Source: Chitinophaga dinghuensis
GTDB lineage: Bacteria; Bacteroidota; Bacteroidia; Chitinophagales; Chitinophagaceae
Reading direction: 5' to 3'
NCBI RefSeq assembly: GCF_003259435.1
Contig: NZ_QLMA01000002.1
Coordinates: 372,001-436,000, forward strand
Length of the DNA: 64,000 bases
Notes under the pieces: model-generated
The model's input: the letters and a program-made list of their open reading frames with translations, nothing else
Databases searched by the model: none
What the model was told of the DNA's origin: nothing
Shown here: in pieces, positions 26,840 to 34,836 of the stretch
Layout of the letters: each line of letters starts with the position of its first letter
Numbering within the stretch: the stretch's first letter is position 1
Program-made: the position numbers and the translations under genes

Positions 26840-27327
26840 AAACGTACATAGAAAGCGGGATCATTGAATCCTATGTCTTAGGGCTCATCTCCGACGTTGA
26901 GGCGGAGGAATTTCAGCTCATGAGAAAACTTTATCCGGAACTGGATACAGAAGTCGAAGTCGTTGAGCGCCGTATTGAAAAAGCGGCTTTTGATGAGGCC
27001 GTCTTACCGCCAGTTCAGATAAAGGAAAGGGTATTGCAATCATTTCGCTGGGAAGCCGGCGGTGGTGGCTTCGCCGGAGAGGTTCCTCCAAACTATACTT
27101 TCATCAACATCCAGCCAAAAGACAATGACCAGATCATGGTGCATAAATATTGGCGGATCTTCTTCATTTTCATTGTCTTATTAGCTAAAATTTTACTGTT
27201 CTTCAGCATATTCTATTTCCTCAAATACGCCCAGATAAAGGACCAGCGAACTGGCTTCAATATCCAACATCATTCTATTCAACACGTCGAACCTCACGCA
27301 TCCACTGAAAATATTTTTCTCAGTTGA
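26830..27327 (+). CDS. Probable anti-sigma factor, membrane-anchored
   Basis: 165 residues with a TTG start overlapping the sigma gene. Residues 1-55 (TYIESGIIESYVLGLISDVE, then LMRKLYPELDTEVEVVERRI) resemble the N-terminal anti-sigma domain of RskA-like proteins common in Bacteroidota. A membrane helix follows (IFFIFIVLLAKILLFFSIFY, about 112-131) and then a short tail of about 35 residues. The external part is very small, so it is not a usual full-length RskA. Pairing with the sigma factor is inferred from overlap and homology. Confidence 0.7.
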   Translation: MELKTYIESGIIESYVLGLISDVEAEEFQLMRKLYPELDTEVEVVERRIEKAAFDEAVLPPVQIKERVLQSFRWEAGGGGFAGEVPPNYTFINIQPKDNDQIMVHKYWRIFFIFIVLLAKILLFFSIFYFLKYAQIKDQRTGFNIQHHSIQHVEPHASTENIFLS

Positions 27328-27408
27328 GAATCCGGTGCTCATTCAGATATCGTAAATATTAATAATTAGTATATTTTCGTGGTAGCTTGACACCTTATTG
27401 CTGTAAAG

Positions 27409-27885
27409 TTGAATATCAAGACCTACATAGAAAGTGGCATCATCGAAAAGTATGTTCTTGGACTGGCAACGCCGGAACAAGAAGCCGAATTTCATTATCT
27501 CCGTGAGATTTATCCTATGCTCAACGTTGAAATGGAAATGGTGGAGCTACGCCTGGAAAATCTCCTCTTCGAAGAAGCCGTACTCCCTCCAGATCATTTA
27601 AAAGATCGTGTATTGGATCGTATAGGTCGCGATCAACCCAAATGGCAAGAAAGAGTTTATTCTAACGGCAACGGCCACACGAATAAAGAGCCAGAATACA
27701 TCTCCATAAAACCAGGCTGGAACAGACAAATTACTGTCAGCATATGGTGGCGTTGTGCCTTTATAGCCATGGTCGTACTCACTATGGCACTGTTAGCTTC
27801 TACCTGGTATCTGCATAATCAGGTGGAACATCTCCAGGATGTACTCATCCGCAACAACTTTACTCCACATCCCATCTCCCGCTAA
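27409..27885 (+). CDS. Second anti-sigma-like membrane protein, paralogue of the preceding gene
   Basis: 158 residues, TTG start. The first 65 residues (TYIESGIIEKYVLGLATPEQ, EAVLPPDHLKDRVLDRIG) clearly match the gene at 26830 (TYIESGIIESYVLGL, EAVLPPVQIKERVLQ). A single membrane helix is near 113-131 (CAFIAMVVLTMALLASTWY) with about 27 residues after it. The two appear to be a tandem duplication that kept the N-terminal domain and diverged elsewhere. A TATATTTT box at 27370-27377 may give it a separate promoter. Confidence 0.65.
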   Translation: MNIKTYIESGIIEKYVLGLATPEQEAEFHYLREIYPMLNVEMEMVELRLENLLFEEAVLPPDHLKDRVLDRIGRDQPKWQERVYSNGNGHTNKEPEYISIKPGWNRQITVSIWWRCAFIAMVVLTMALLASTWYLHNQVEHLQDVLIRNNFTPHPISR

Positions 27886-28008
27886 GAAAGATCGATTTGG
27901 TACGTTTATTGTAAATGCTGAACTTGCCAACGATTTCAACCCGTTAAACCTTACCGGTTACTAATTGTTGATATCAAAGAGCATTTAAAATTATCAAATA
28001 CACTTTCC

Positions 28009-28503
28009 ATGAAACATTTATCATTTGCTGCTGTACTGCTCGCAATGATCGCTATCTTCGGATCATCATGCGCCCCTAAACAAGGTGTTACCACCACCAT
28101 TAACAAGGCTTCTGTAAAAGGAACCTGGGTGCTCACCGATGTCAAATATGAAGGTATTCCAAACAATGCCAAAGTAACCGTATTTGATCAGGCGGAAGCG
28201 AAATGCTTTGTTGGTAGCCAATGGATTCTCCCAGATAACGCTGCAATGGGTTCTTATACCCTGAATTCAAGCGAGAATGGTTGTGCACCTGCTTCTCAGA
28301 AAATCGTGTGGTCCCTCTATAAAAGCAGTACCGGTACTACACAATTCCAGTTCAAATATCTTTATGCCGGCGAAAAAGCGAAAAACATCACTGATGGCTA
28401 TCGCGTAGACGTTCTCGGCGCTGGTAGCACCATGACCTGGAGAGCGAATGTAAACTTCGAAGGCAAAACCGCTGCGATCATTTACACACTGCAACGCCAG
28501 TAA
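28009..28503 (+). CDS. Lipocalin-like lipoprotein
   Basis: 164 residues with lipoprotein signal MKHLSFAAVLLAMIAIFGSSC (lipidation Cys near 21). The mature domain starts GTWVLTDVKYEGIPNN and has the pattern of a small beta-barrel of the lipocalin-like type frequent in Bacteroidota (AKCFVGSQWILPDNAAMGSY, MTWRANVNFEGKTAAIIYTL). The ligand is unknown. It ends in a strong terminator at 28526-28557. Confidence 0.75.
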   Translation: MKHLSFAAVLLAMIAIFGSSCAPKQGVTTTINKASVKGTWVLTDVKYEGIPNNAKVTVFDQAEAKCFVGSQWILPDNAAMGSYTLNSSENGCAPASQKIVWSLYKSSTGTTQFQFKYLYAGEKAKNITDGYRVDVLGAGSTMTWRANVNFEGKTAAIIYTLQRQ

Positions 28504-28525
28504 GCTATAAATCTTATTTCGTATA

Positions 28526-28557
28526 GCCGTTCCGATTACCCCGGAACGGCTTTTTTT
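28526..28557 (+). terminator. Terminator after the lipocalin-like gene
   Basis: GCCGTTCC pairs with GGAACGGC and is followed by seven T. Confidence 0.9.
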
Positions 28558-28591
28558 ATTATATTCGGATATAAAGCAAAACCGGATATTT

Positions 28592-29341
28592 ATGAGCACG
28601 CAGCACACCAAAATCCAGCTTCTGGCACATGCGAGTTTTAAACTAACCACACCAGAAGGAAGAATCATACTGATTGACCCATGGTACACCGATAATCCCT
28701 ACCTCCCAGCAGATCTTGCCGTTCCCGAGAAAGTTGATCTCATCCTGCTCACACACGGCCACGACGATCATCTGGACAAAAAGATCATCGAGTATATCCG
28801 GAACAATTCTCCCAAAGTAATTGCCTGTCCGGGTGTAAGAGCATATCTGCTCAACAACAGCGTGCCTTCGCATGTGTTTGAACCCATGAACACTGGCGGC
28901 ACCGTTTCTCTGCTGGATGTAAGAATAACCATGACGAATGCTTTTCATCCCGCCCATATTACCCAACCAGATGGTAAATTAGGGTACCTCCATAATCCTG
29001 TCGGGTTTATCATATGGCTCAGTGATGATATCTCCGTATACTATTCCGGCGATACCTCCGTATTCGGAGATATGGCACTGATAGGCGAAATTTATGAGCC
29101 GGACATTGCCATTCTACCGATTGGCGACCGTTTCACCATGGGCCCCCTGGAAGCCGCATTTGCCACGCGTCTCCTTAAAGTAAACCATGTCATACCATGT
29201 CATTACGGTACTGTACCTTCACTAACGGGAACGCCTGAACGCCTGAAAGAGCTGACCCAGGATCTCGGACATCTCGAAATACACGTGCTGAAAGCAGGAG
29301 AAGTACTGGATACTTCCACACTGAAGCTGAAACAATGGTAG
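28592..29341 (+). CDS. UPF0173-type metal-dependent hydrolase
   Basis: 249 residues of the metallo-beta-lactamase fold. It shows HASFKLTTPEGRIILIDPW near the start, the metal motif LTHGHDDHLDK (H-x-H-x-D-H, about residues 52-62), YYSGDTSVFGDM, and the late His in VNHVIPCHYGT. The substrate is unknown for this family. It lies between two terminator-bounded units and is followed 37 bases later by a GNAT gene on the same strand. Confidence 0.88.
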   Translation: MSTQHTKIQLLAHASFKLTTPEGRIILIDPWYTDNPYLPADLAVPEKVDLILLTHGHDDHLDKKIIEYIRNNSPKVIACPGVRAYLLNNSVPSHVFEPMNTGGTVSLLDVRITMTNAFHPAHITQPDGKLGYLHNPVGFIIWLSDDISVYYSGDTSVFGDMALIGEIYEPDIAILPIGDRFTMGPLEAAFATRLLKVNHVIPCHYGTVPSLTGTPERLKELTQDLGHLEIHVLKAGEVLDTSTLKLKQW

Positions 29342-29378
29342 CCCCATAAAGCTGCTATCATCCTAAAATACCAACTAT

Positions 29379-29894
29379 ATGTTACCCCTGAAAACAGAGC
29401 GACTACTGGTGTACCCGTGTCGGCTGCCGTTGCTTACCCGCCTGTATCTGGGACAAGCGCCTGTTGCCGATGACCTGGATGTATATATACCCTCAGGATG
29501 GCCACCGGAAGAGATGAAGGAGATATTGCCTTACTTTATTGAAATGCTACAACATGATCCAAAATCATTCCCCTGGCTCATGTGGCTGATTGTTTCTGAA
29601 AAAGATAAAACACTGATAGGAAATGTTGGATTTAAAGGTCGGCCAGACAAAGACGGCCAGGCAGAACTGAGCTATTACCTATTACCACCTTACCGGGGAA
29701 GAGGATATATGAAAGAAGCTGCCACTGCCCTTATTGACTGGGCCTTTTCAAATTCGCCCGTGAGAAGAATTGTAGCGGAATGCGATACCATTAATATCGC
29801 TTCACTGCGCGTATTGCAGAAGATAGGAATGAAATTGGGATATAAGTCCGGGGACATGCTCTACTGGCACCTTCCCCGGCCTCAACAAAGTTGA
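29379..29894 (+). CDS. GNAT family N-acetyltransferase, RimJ/RimL type
   Basis: 171 residues beginning MLPLKTERLLVYPCRLPLL, a typical RimL-like start. The acetyl-CoA motif is YLLPPYRGRGYMKEAATALI and the C-terminal part RIVAECDTINIASLRVLQKI supports the family. The acceptor is unknown. Its stop codon ends at the base before the first base of the convergent LysR stop. Confidence 0.88.
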   Translation: MLPLKTERLLVYPCRLPLLTRLYLGQAPVADDLDVYIPSGWPPEEMKEILPYFIEMLQHDPKSFPWLMWLIVSEKDKTLIGNVGFKGRPDKDGQAELSYYLLPPYRGRGYMKEAATALIDWAFSNSPVRRIVAECDTINIASLRVLQKIGMKLGYKSGDMLYWHLPRPQQS

Positions 29895-30788
29895 TTATTC
29901 TGTGACCTGTTGCTTTGTAAAACGGATAAATAACTGCGCGAGCTTATCCTGTTGCCCCTGTAAATAGGTAAAATGCAGCTTCCTTACCAATTTGAAATTC
30001 TTCACCGGCAGAATAACAAATTCGCCCGCTTCCAATTCCCGTTGTACAGCATGCAAGGAAATAAATGCAGCACAAGGAGCATGATGCAGATAGGACTTAA
30101 TACTCTCTGTACTACCCATATACATCGCTATATTCAGATCAGTGATCTTCAATTTAAGGCGTTTCAGCTCCTCCGTAATCACTTCCAGCGTACCAGAGCC
30201 ATGCTCCCGCATCAACAAAGGAATACTCTTCAACTCCTGCGCCGATAACGGTTCTCCATTACCGTAGGAATGCTTGGGATTTCCTACCAGTACAATCTCA
30301 TCTTTTGCAAACTCTACATACTTCAACTGTGGATTTTTGGAGCTTCCTTCAATAATACCTAGTTGTATGCTTTTTTCAAACAGTGCCTGCTCAATTTGTT
30401 CTGTATTACCACTGGTAAGAGATGTTTTCACATCCGGATATCGCTGGTTGAATTTGGCCAGCAGGGGAGGAATCAGGTACTGCGCAATGGTGCTGCTGGC
30501 GCCAATTGGCAGCATGCCTCCCTGTGTATGTTTCAACTGGTTAATATCATATTCCAGATTGCGGTAGTCCGTAAAGATGATTTCAGTATGATGCATGACC
30601 AGCTGACCGGCCCTGGTGAGCTTAATACGGTTGCCGATGCGCTCAAAGACAGCCATTCCTAGTTGTTGCTCCAATTCGTGGATATGCTTGGTAACGGCCG
30701 GTTGGGAGATGTAAAGCTCTTCAGCTGCCTTGGTAAAACTCAGGCGCTTGGCTACGGTATGAAATACTTTGAGTCTGAAATCGAACAT
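29895..30788 (-). CDS. LysR family transcriptional regulator
   Basis: 297 residues. The winged helix-turn-helix is at residues 1-60: FHTVAKRLSFTKAAEELYIS, QPAVTKHIHELEQQLG, VFERIGNRIKLTRAG. The effector domain follows from about residue 90 (LPIGASSTIAQYLIPPLLAK), of the CysB/CysL-like periplasmic-binding fold. The target and inducer are unknown; it does not stand divergent to a candidate target, since the next gene upstream is on the same strand. Confidence 0.92.
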   Translation of the reverse strand: MFDFRLKVFHTVAKRLSFTKAAEELYISQPAVTKHIHELEQQLGMAVFERIGNRIKLTRAGQLVMHHTEIIFTDYRNLEYDINQLKHTQGGMLPIGASSTIAQYLIPPLLAKFNQRYPDVKTSLTSGNTEQIEQALFEKSIQLGIIEGSSKNPQLKYVEFAKDEIVLVGNPKHSYGNGEPLSAQELKSIPLLMREHGSGTLEVITEELKRLKLKITDLNIAMYMGSTESIKSYLHHAPCAAFISLHAVQRELEAGEFVILPVKNFKLVRKLHFTYLQGQQDKLAQLFIRFTKQQVTE

Positions 30789-30814
30789 GCACTAAAAATA
30801 AGTAAAATCCGCTA

Positions 30815-31234
30815 TTATGGATGAACATAGGACCAACCTTCGGCCTGCCTGATAATCAGTTCGCCATTTCCACTGGGCGTATAGCTGATGAAAGGAAAGA
30901 GATCTTCCTTTACAATGTTGCGCTCCCGGAGTGTATTCTCACATTCTACTAACAATACGCCTCTGGTTTTCAGATCTTGCAGTAATTCTTCGTAAGGATG
31001 GTCTTTACGGAATGCAGCTACGCCATTGCCGTGGGCAACGAGTTCGATGGTTACTTTCTTCTGCAAACGAGGATCTTCCAGTGCATTTTTGATGTTGCGG
31101 AGTGTAGCGCGGATTACTTTATCATCGTCACTGTTAAGCTGGTAAATCGCTTTATAACGGGTTTTCTGCTGGGCAGTGGCATAGTGGGCAGTGATAGTCA
31201 TCACAGCTGCCAGTATCAGGATCAGTTTTTTCAT
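30815..31234 (-). CDS. Secreted DsrE-like protein
   Basis: 139 residues with signal peptide MKKLILILAAVMTITAHYATAQ. The mature part matches the DsrE/DsrF fold: KAIYQLNSDDDKVIRATLRN, VTIELVAHGNGVAAFRKDHP, and the end FISYTPSGNGELIIRQAEGW. Unlike sulfur-trafficking DsrE proteins, the one Cys in the middle (LLVECENTLRER) is followed by no second nearby Cys. Its role is unknown. A TATTTTTG motif at 31240-31247 would start transcription 2-3 bases before the ATG. Confidence 0.8.
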   Translation of the reverse strand: MKKLILILAAVMTITAHYATAQQKTRYKAIYQLNSDDDKVIRATLRNIKNALEDPRLQKKVTIELVAHGNGVAAFRKDHPYEELLQDLKTRGVLLVECENTLRERNIVKEDLFPFISYTPSGNGELIIRQAEGWSYVHP

Positions 31235-31239
31235 GCAGA

Positions 31240-31247
31240 CAAAAATA
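31240..31247 (-). promoter_or_regulatory. -7 motif close to the DsrE-like start
   Basis: Minus strand TATTTTTG with five bases to the ATG. The region is A/T-rich because of the adjacent terminator, so chance is possible. Confidence 0.3.
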
Positions 31248-31288
31248 AAAAAACAAACGGGCCGCTATAGCGACCCGTTTGTTTTTTT
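31247..31288 (-). terminator. Terminator of the Lys/Ala repeat gene
   Basis: AAAAAAACAAACGGG pairs with CCCGTTTGTTTTTTT around a 12-base loop; symmetric A and T runs let it work on both strands. Confidence 0.85.
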
Positions 31289-31290
31289 AT

Positions 31291-31692
31291 TTAAGATTTC
31301 TTTTTTCCTGCATTAGGATTATTTGCTTTGTAGCGCATATCCGGAGTACCATTCTTTTTCAGAGGTCCGGCAGCTTTTGCTGGTGCTGCAGTAGCATTGT
31401 CTTTGTAACGTTTGTCAGGAGTGCCATCTTTTTTCAGATGCTCGCCTGTGGTAGTGGCTGTAGTCTTAGCTTCGGTTTTAGCGGCTTTAGCTTCAGTCTT
31501 AGCGGCTTTAGCGTCAGATTTGGCTTCAGTTTTAGCAGATTTTGCTTCAGTTTTAGCCTGTTCAGTTTTAGCTTTTGCATGCTCAGTCTTCGCTTTGGCT
31601 TCTTTTTTTACCGGGGCAGTTGCAGGTGCTTGGGCAGAGGCAACGGCTATACCTAGAAACATAGCCAGAATGCCTGTGAGGAATTGTTTCAT
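31291..31692 (-). CDS. Secreted Lys/Ala/Thr-rich repeat protein
   Basis: 133 residues. After a signal peptide (MKQFLTGILAMFLGIAVASA) come about 50 residues of imperfect KTEAK/AKTEQ-type repeats, highly charged and likely helical or disordered. The C-terminal third has two copies of a 12-residue unit: LKKDGTPDKRYK and LKKNGTPDMRYK. I do not recognise a named family for that unit. Function unknown. The repeats are also visible in the DNA. Confidence 0.7.
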   Translation of the reverse strand: MKQFLTGILAMFLGIAVASAQAPATAPVKKEAKAKTEHAKAKTEQAKTEAKSAKTEAKSDAKAAKTEAKAAKTEAKTTATTTGEHLKKDGTPDKRYKDNATAAPAKAAGPLKKNGTPDMRYKANNPNAGKKKS

Positions 31693-31775
31693 AAGAATGA
31701 ATGTTTCCTAAAAAATAAGAAATTTTTCAATTCCCTCCATTTTTTTAACAAATCTTAACGCCTTTTAAGCAAGAT

Positions 31776-33743
31776 TTAATTTTTCTCCACCCACATGCCA
31801 TTATCCCGGATAAGATTGATGAGCTCGTCTACGGCAACATCACTGTTGAGCCCGCGTTTCACAATCTCTTTTCCTCTGTACAGCGTGATTTTTCCAACGC
31901 CGCTGCCTACATATCCGAAGTCGGCATCTGCCATTTCTCCCGGACCATTTACAATACATCCCATAATGGCGATTTTCACGCCTTTTAAGTGATGGGTGAC
32001 TGCACGAATGCGGGCAGTCGTCTCCTGTAAATCAAACAACGTACGACCACAAGATGGACAGGAAATATATTCTGTCTTGGAGATGCGGGTACGTGTGGCT
32101 TGAAGGATACCAAAGGCGATATTATTGAGTGTGCCGCGCTGAGCCGCTTCGTCCTGTGGATTAGATAACCAGAGGCCATCTCCAAACCCATCCAGTAATA
32201 AGGCGCCGGCTTCAGTAGCATGGTGAATCAGGTGCTCATCTGCACTTGCCTGATGACTGATACTATGGATGATTACAGGAATGGTGATGTTTTTTTCCAG
32301 CAGTACAGTGAAGAATCTGCGCACATTCGCCATAGCGGAAGGCCCGCTGGCTACAGCACAGAATACGGTAGAAGCAGAGAAATGCTTGTCTGCTGCCAGT
32401 TCCAGTAAACTTTCAATGGCTGGAGTGTCGAGATCGTCGCAGTTGACAGACACGAAGTTCTCTTTACCTGTTTGTCCGTCCTTGAATGCGGTCACATAAG
32501 CGGCCGTATCGAAGTAGGGCAGTACATTTTGTTTGTCGGCTAAGGCATTCCATTTATCGCTGTTCAGGATCACGCGAAGCGTACCTGGCAGACCAAATGA
32601 CGGAACCGTATTACCTGTGTAAATATAATCTGCTGCTGCATCTGCAATGTTCCATTTGTCGGTTGGTTCATCGTAATGATAACCGATGGCCTGCAGATCT
32701 GTAGGCTGTAAGTTGCTGGCAGCGCTGAAATCAGCTACTACTACCGGTACATGTTTACTGCCGATATTTTCTACCTGTTCCGTTTCTCTGCGTTTGTAAG
32801 TGAAAGGAGAGTAGGGAACCTGGATCAGAGGACGCGTGGTGGCTTCCTTTGTTTCCGGGCGACTGGTATATCTTTTCACGATATCCCGGCATACTGGGAG
32901 TTCGAATTCCGGATCTTCAGTGAGGGAAACGCGGATGGTATCGCCCACACCGTCTTCCAGGAGGGTACCGATGCCGATGGCAGATTTGATACGACCATCT
33001 TCTCCATCGCCGGCTTCTGTTACGCCCAGGTGCAGTGGATAACAATGACCCAGTTCCTGCTGCATGGTCTGCACAAGGAGACGGTAAGCCTGTACCATTA
33101 CCTGCGGATTGCTGGCTTTCATACTCAGTACAATATTGCGGTAACGCAGGTCTTCCGCAATACGCAGGAATTCCATAGCGCTCTCTACCATTCCCATAGG
33201 CGTGTCTCCATAGCGACTCATAATACGATCGCTGAGAGAACCATGGTTCGTACCAATACGCATGGCAGTTCCATGTTCCTGACAAATTTTTACCAGGGGA
33301 GTAAAGCGTTCGCGAATACGGTCAATCTCTTCCTGGTATTCAGCATCCGTGTAATCCAGCGTCTCAAATTTCTTTTTATCTACATAATTCCCTGGATTAA
33401 TACGTACTTTTTCTACTATACGTGCTGCAATCTCGGCGGCATTAGGAGTAAAATGTATATCTGCGACAAGGGGAGTATGATACCCTTGGCGGCGAAGCTC
33501 TTTTTTGATTTCCAACAGGTTTTCCGCTTCTTTTTTACTGGGGGCTGTGATCCTTACCAGCTCAGCTCCTGCTTCGATACAACGAATGGTCTGCGCCACA
33601 GTGGCGGCAGTATCCAGCGTGTCGGTGGTGGTCATGGTCTGAATACGGATAGGATGATGGTTTCCTATTATAAGATCCCCCACTTTCACCTCCAGGGTGT
33701 CCAGACGTTTGTAGGTAGTTAATGAATTGCAATAAAGTTGCAT
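31776..33743 (-). CDS. ispG: 4-hydroxy-3-methylbut-2-enyl diphosphate synthase, long form
   Basis: Seventh enzyme of the non-mevalonate isoprenoid pathway. The N-terminal TIM barrel starts VGDLIIGNHHPIRIQTMTTT and includes GAELVRITAPSKKEAENL and KVRINPGNYVDKKKFE. A large insert occupies roughly residues 300-540, so the protein is 655 long against about 370 in E. coli; this long form is typical of Bacteroidota and plants. The iron-sulfur domain has CPSCGRTLFDLQ and IMGCIVNGPGEMADADFGY. A CAAAGTTA (minus TAACTTTG) promoter motif lies 24 bases upstream. Confidence 0.96.
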   Translation of the reverse strand: MQLYCNSLTTYKRLDTLEVKVGDLIIGNHHPIRIQTMTTTDTLDTAATVAQTIRCIEAGAELVRITAPSKKEAENLLEIKKELRRQGYHTPLVADIHFTPNAAEIAARIVEKVRINPGNYVDKKKFETLDYTDAEYQEEIDRIRERFTPLVKICQEHGTAMRIGTNHGSLSDRIMSRYGDTPMGMVESAMEFLRIAEDLRYRNIVLSMKASNPQVMVQAYRLLVQTMQQELGHCYPLHLGVTEAGDGEDGRIKSAIGIGTLLEDGVGDTIRVSLTEDPEFELPVCRDIVKRYTSRPETKEATTRPLIQVPYSPFTYKRRETEQVENIGSKHVPVVVADFSAASNLQPTDLQAIGYHYDEPTDKWNIADAAADYIYTGNTVPSFGLPGTLRVILNSDKWNALADKQNVLPYFDTAAYVTAFKDGQTGKENFVSVNCDDLDTPAIESLLELAADKHFSASTVFCAVASGPSAMANVRRFFTVLLEKNITIPVIIHSISHQASADEHLIHHATEAGALLLDGFGDGLWLSNPQDEAAQRGTLNNIAFGILQATRTRISKTEYISCPSCGRTLFDLQETTARIRAVTHHLKGVKIAIMGCIVNGPGEMADADFGYVGSGVGKITLYRGKEIVKRGLNSDVAVDELINLIRDNGMWVEKN

Positions 33744-33766
33744 GCGATTATGTTTTCCTTGCTTCG

Positions 33767-33774
33767 CAAAGTTA
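33767..33774 (-). promoter_or_regulatory. -7 motif of ispG
   Basis: Minus strand TAACTTTG fits TAnnTTTG, 24 bases before the ispG ATG. Confidence 0.45.
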
Positions 33775-33855
33775 AGAAAGAGGGCTTCAATTTCCCGACA
33801 CTTAAAGCTACATTAAATTTCCACGAGCGGCACGGGGCCTGGCAAATAATTCCTT

Positions 33856-33863
33856 TATTTTTG
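33856..33863 (+). promoter_or_regulatory. -7 motif of the AraC regulator gene
   Basis: TATTTTTG, 10 bases before the ATG at 33874; no -33 box. Confidence 0.35.
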
Positions 33864-33873
33864 AGGGGAGATT

Positions 33874-34734
33874 ATGTTAGTTAACAAAAGCCCGGATATT
33901 CCATATCAGGAACTCCCCTTCACAGGACAGTTCCATATCTTCCCGCTGGGAAGTTTTTCCAACGCGCTTACCCACGAACCGCACCGTCACGACCACTTTC
34001 AGATCATTTGGTTCACCAAGGCCGCTGGCAGGCATATGGTGGATTTTGTCTGGTATGAGATGGAAGACAATATGGTATTCCTGCTTAGGCCGGGTCAGGT
34101 CCATCAGCTGGATTGCGACCGGGAAGGGACCTCCATCATGTTTACAGAGAAGTTTTATTTCGCCAATAAAAACGATCAAGGTACACTGTACGATTTTACT
34201 TACCTGTTCAATAGTTGGCATGGATACGGACCTATACGGCTGGGAACCTGTGTTTCCGAATCACTAGCCTTGCTGTCGCAGCTAATGGAGCGGGAAGTGA
34301 CGGGAACAGCCTGCAGCCGAAGTGTGATCAAGCATTACCTGAATGCGTTCCTGTTGCTGCTGGAAAGAGAAAAGAAACGTAATGCGGCAGAAACCATGAT
34401 GCCTTATCAGCATGATGCCAGAGTGGTACAGTTACGCCGGTTGATTGAAGAACATTTCCGTACTGAGCACCAGGTGGGCTTCTACGCCAATACGTTTGCA
34501 CTCACCCCCAAACGACTAAACGAAATTACCAAGGAATCTACCAGTTGCACCGTGACCGAATTATTGCATGAACGACTGGTCCTGGAAGCAAAACGCAGTC
34601 TGGCCTTTAGTCACAAGAGCGTCAAAGAGATATGCTATGAGCTCGGATTCGAGGACCCTGCTTACTTTAGCCGCTTTTTTAAAAATAATACAGGTATCTC
34701 TCCACAAGATTTCAGAGACATGATGTTCAAATAG
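33874..34734 (+). CDS. AraC family transcriptional regulator
   Basis: 286 residues. An N-terminal cupin-like sensor (EPHRHDHFQIIWFTKAAGRH near residues 36-55, VFLLRPGQVHQLD) precedes a C-terminal double helix-turn-helix: NTFALTPKRLNEITKESTSC and SVKEICYELGFEDPAYFSRF with NTGISPQDFRD. The ligand is unknown. It lies just upstream of the TolC-RND-adaptor operon on the same strand and is the obvious candidate to control it. Confidence 0.92.
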   Translation: MLVNKSPDIPYQELPFTGQFHIFPLGSFSNALTHEPHRHDHFQIIWFTKAAGRHMVDFVWYEMEDNMVFLLRPGQVHQLDCDREGTSIMFTEKFYFANKNDQGTLYDFTYLFNSWHGYGPIRLGTCVSESLALLSQLMEREVTGTACSRSVIKHYLNAFLLLLEREKKRNAAETMMPYQHDARVVQLRRLIEEHFRTEHQVGFYANTFALTPKRLNEITKESTSCTVTELLHERLVLEAKRSLAFSHKSVKEICYELGFEDPAYFSRFFKNNTGISPQDFRDMMFK

Positions 34735-34782
34735 TACAAGTCAATACCCCAATTGTCCAATAAAGATAAAATGGTGTCGCTC

Positions 34783-34790
34783 TACCTTTG
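34783..34790 (+). promoter_or_regulatory. -7 motif of the RND efflux operon
   Basis: TACCTTTG, 46 bases before the TolC-like start. A TTG at 34753-34755 is 27 bases upstream, longer than the usual spacing, which could suit activation by a regulator. Confidence 0.5.
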
Positions 34791-34836
34791 CCATCACTTA
34801 TTTGCCTTGCTTTTATTGGACGCTATAGATTAATGT

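Noticed and set aside
26327..27885. Sigma/anti-sigma group considered as start of a TonB-type uptake locus
   Set aside because: No SusC/SusD or TonB-dependent receptor follows; the next gene is a lipocalin-like lipoprotein.
32751..33722. Long open frame (323 codons) on plus inside ispG
   Set aside because: It lies opposite a clearly conserved IspG reading frame; its product has no recognisable domain and arises from the codon bias of ispG.
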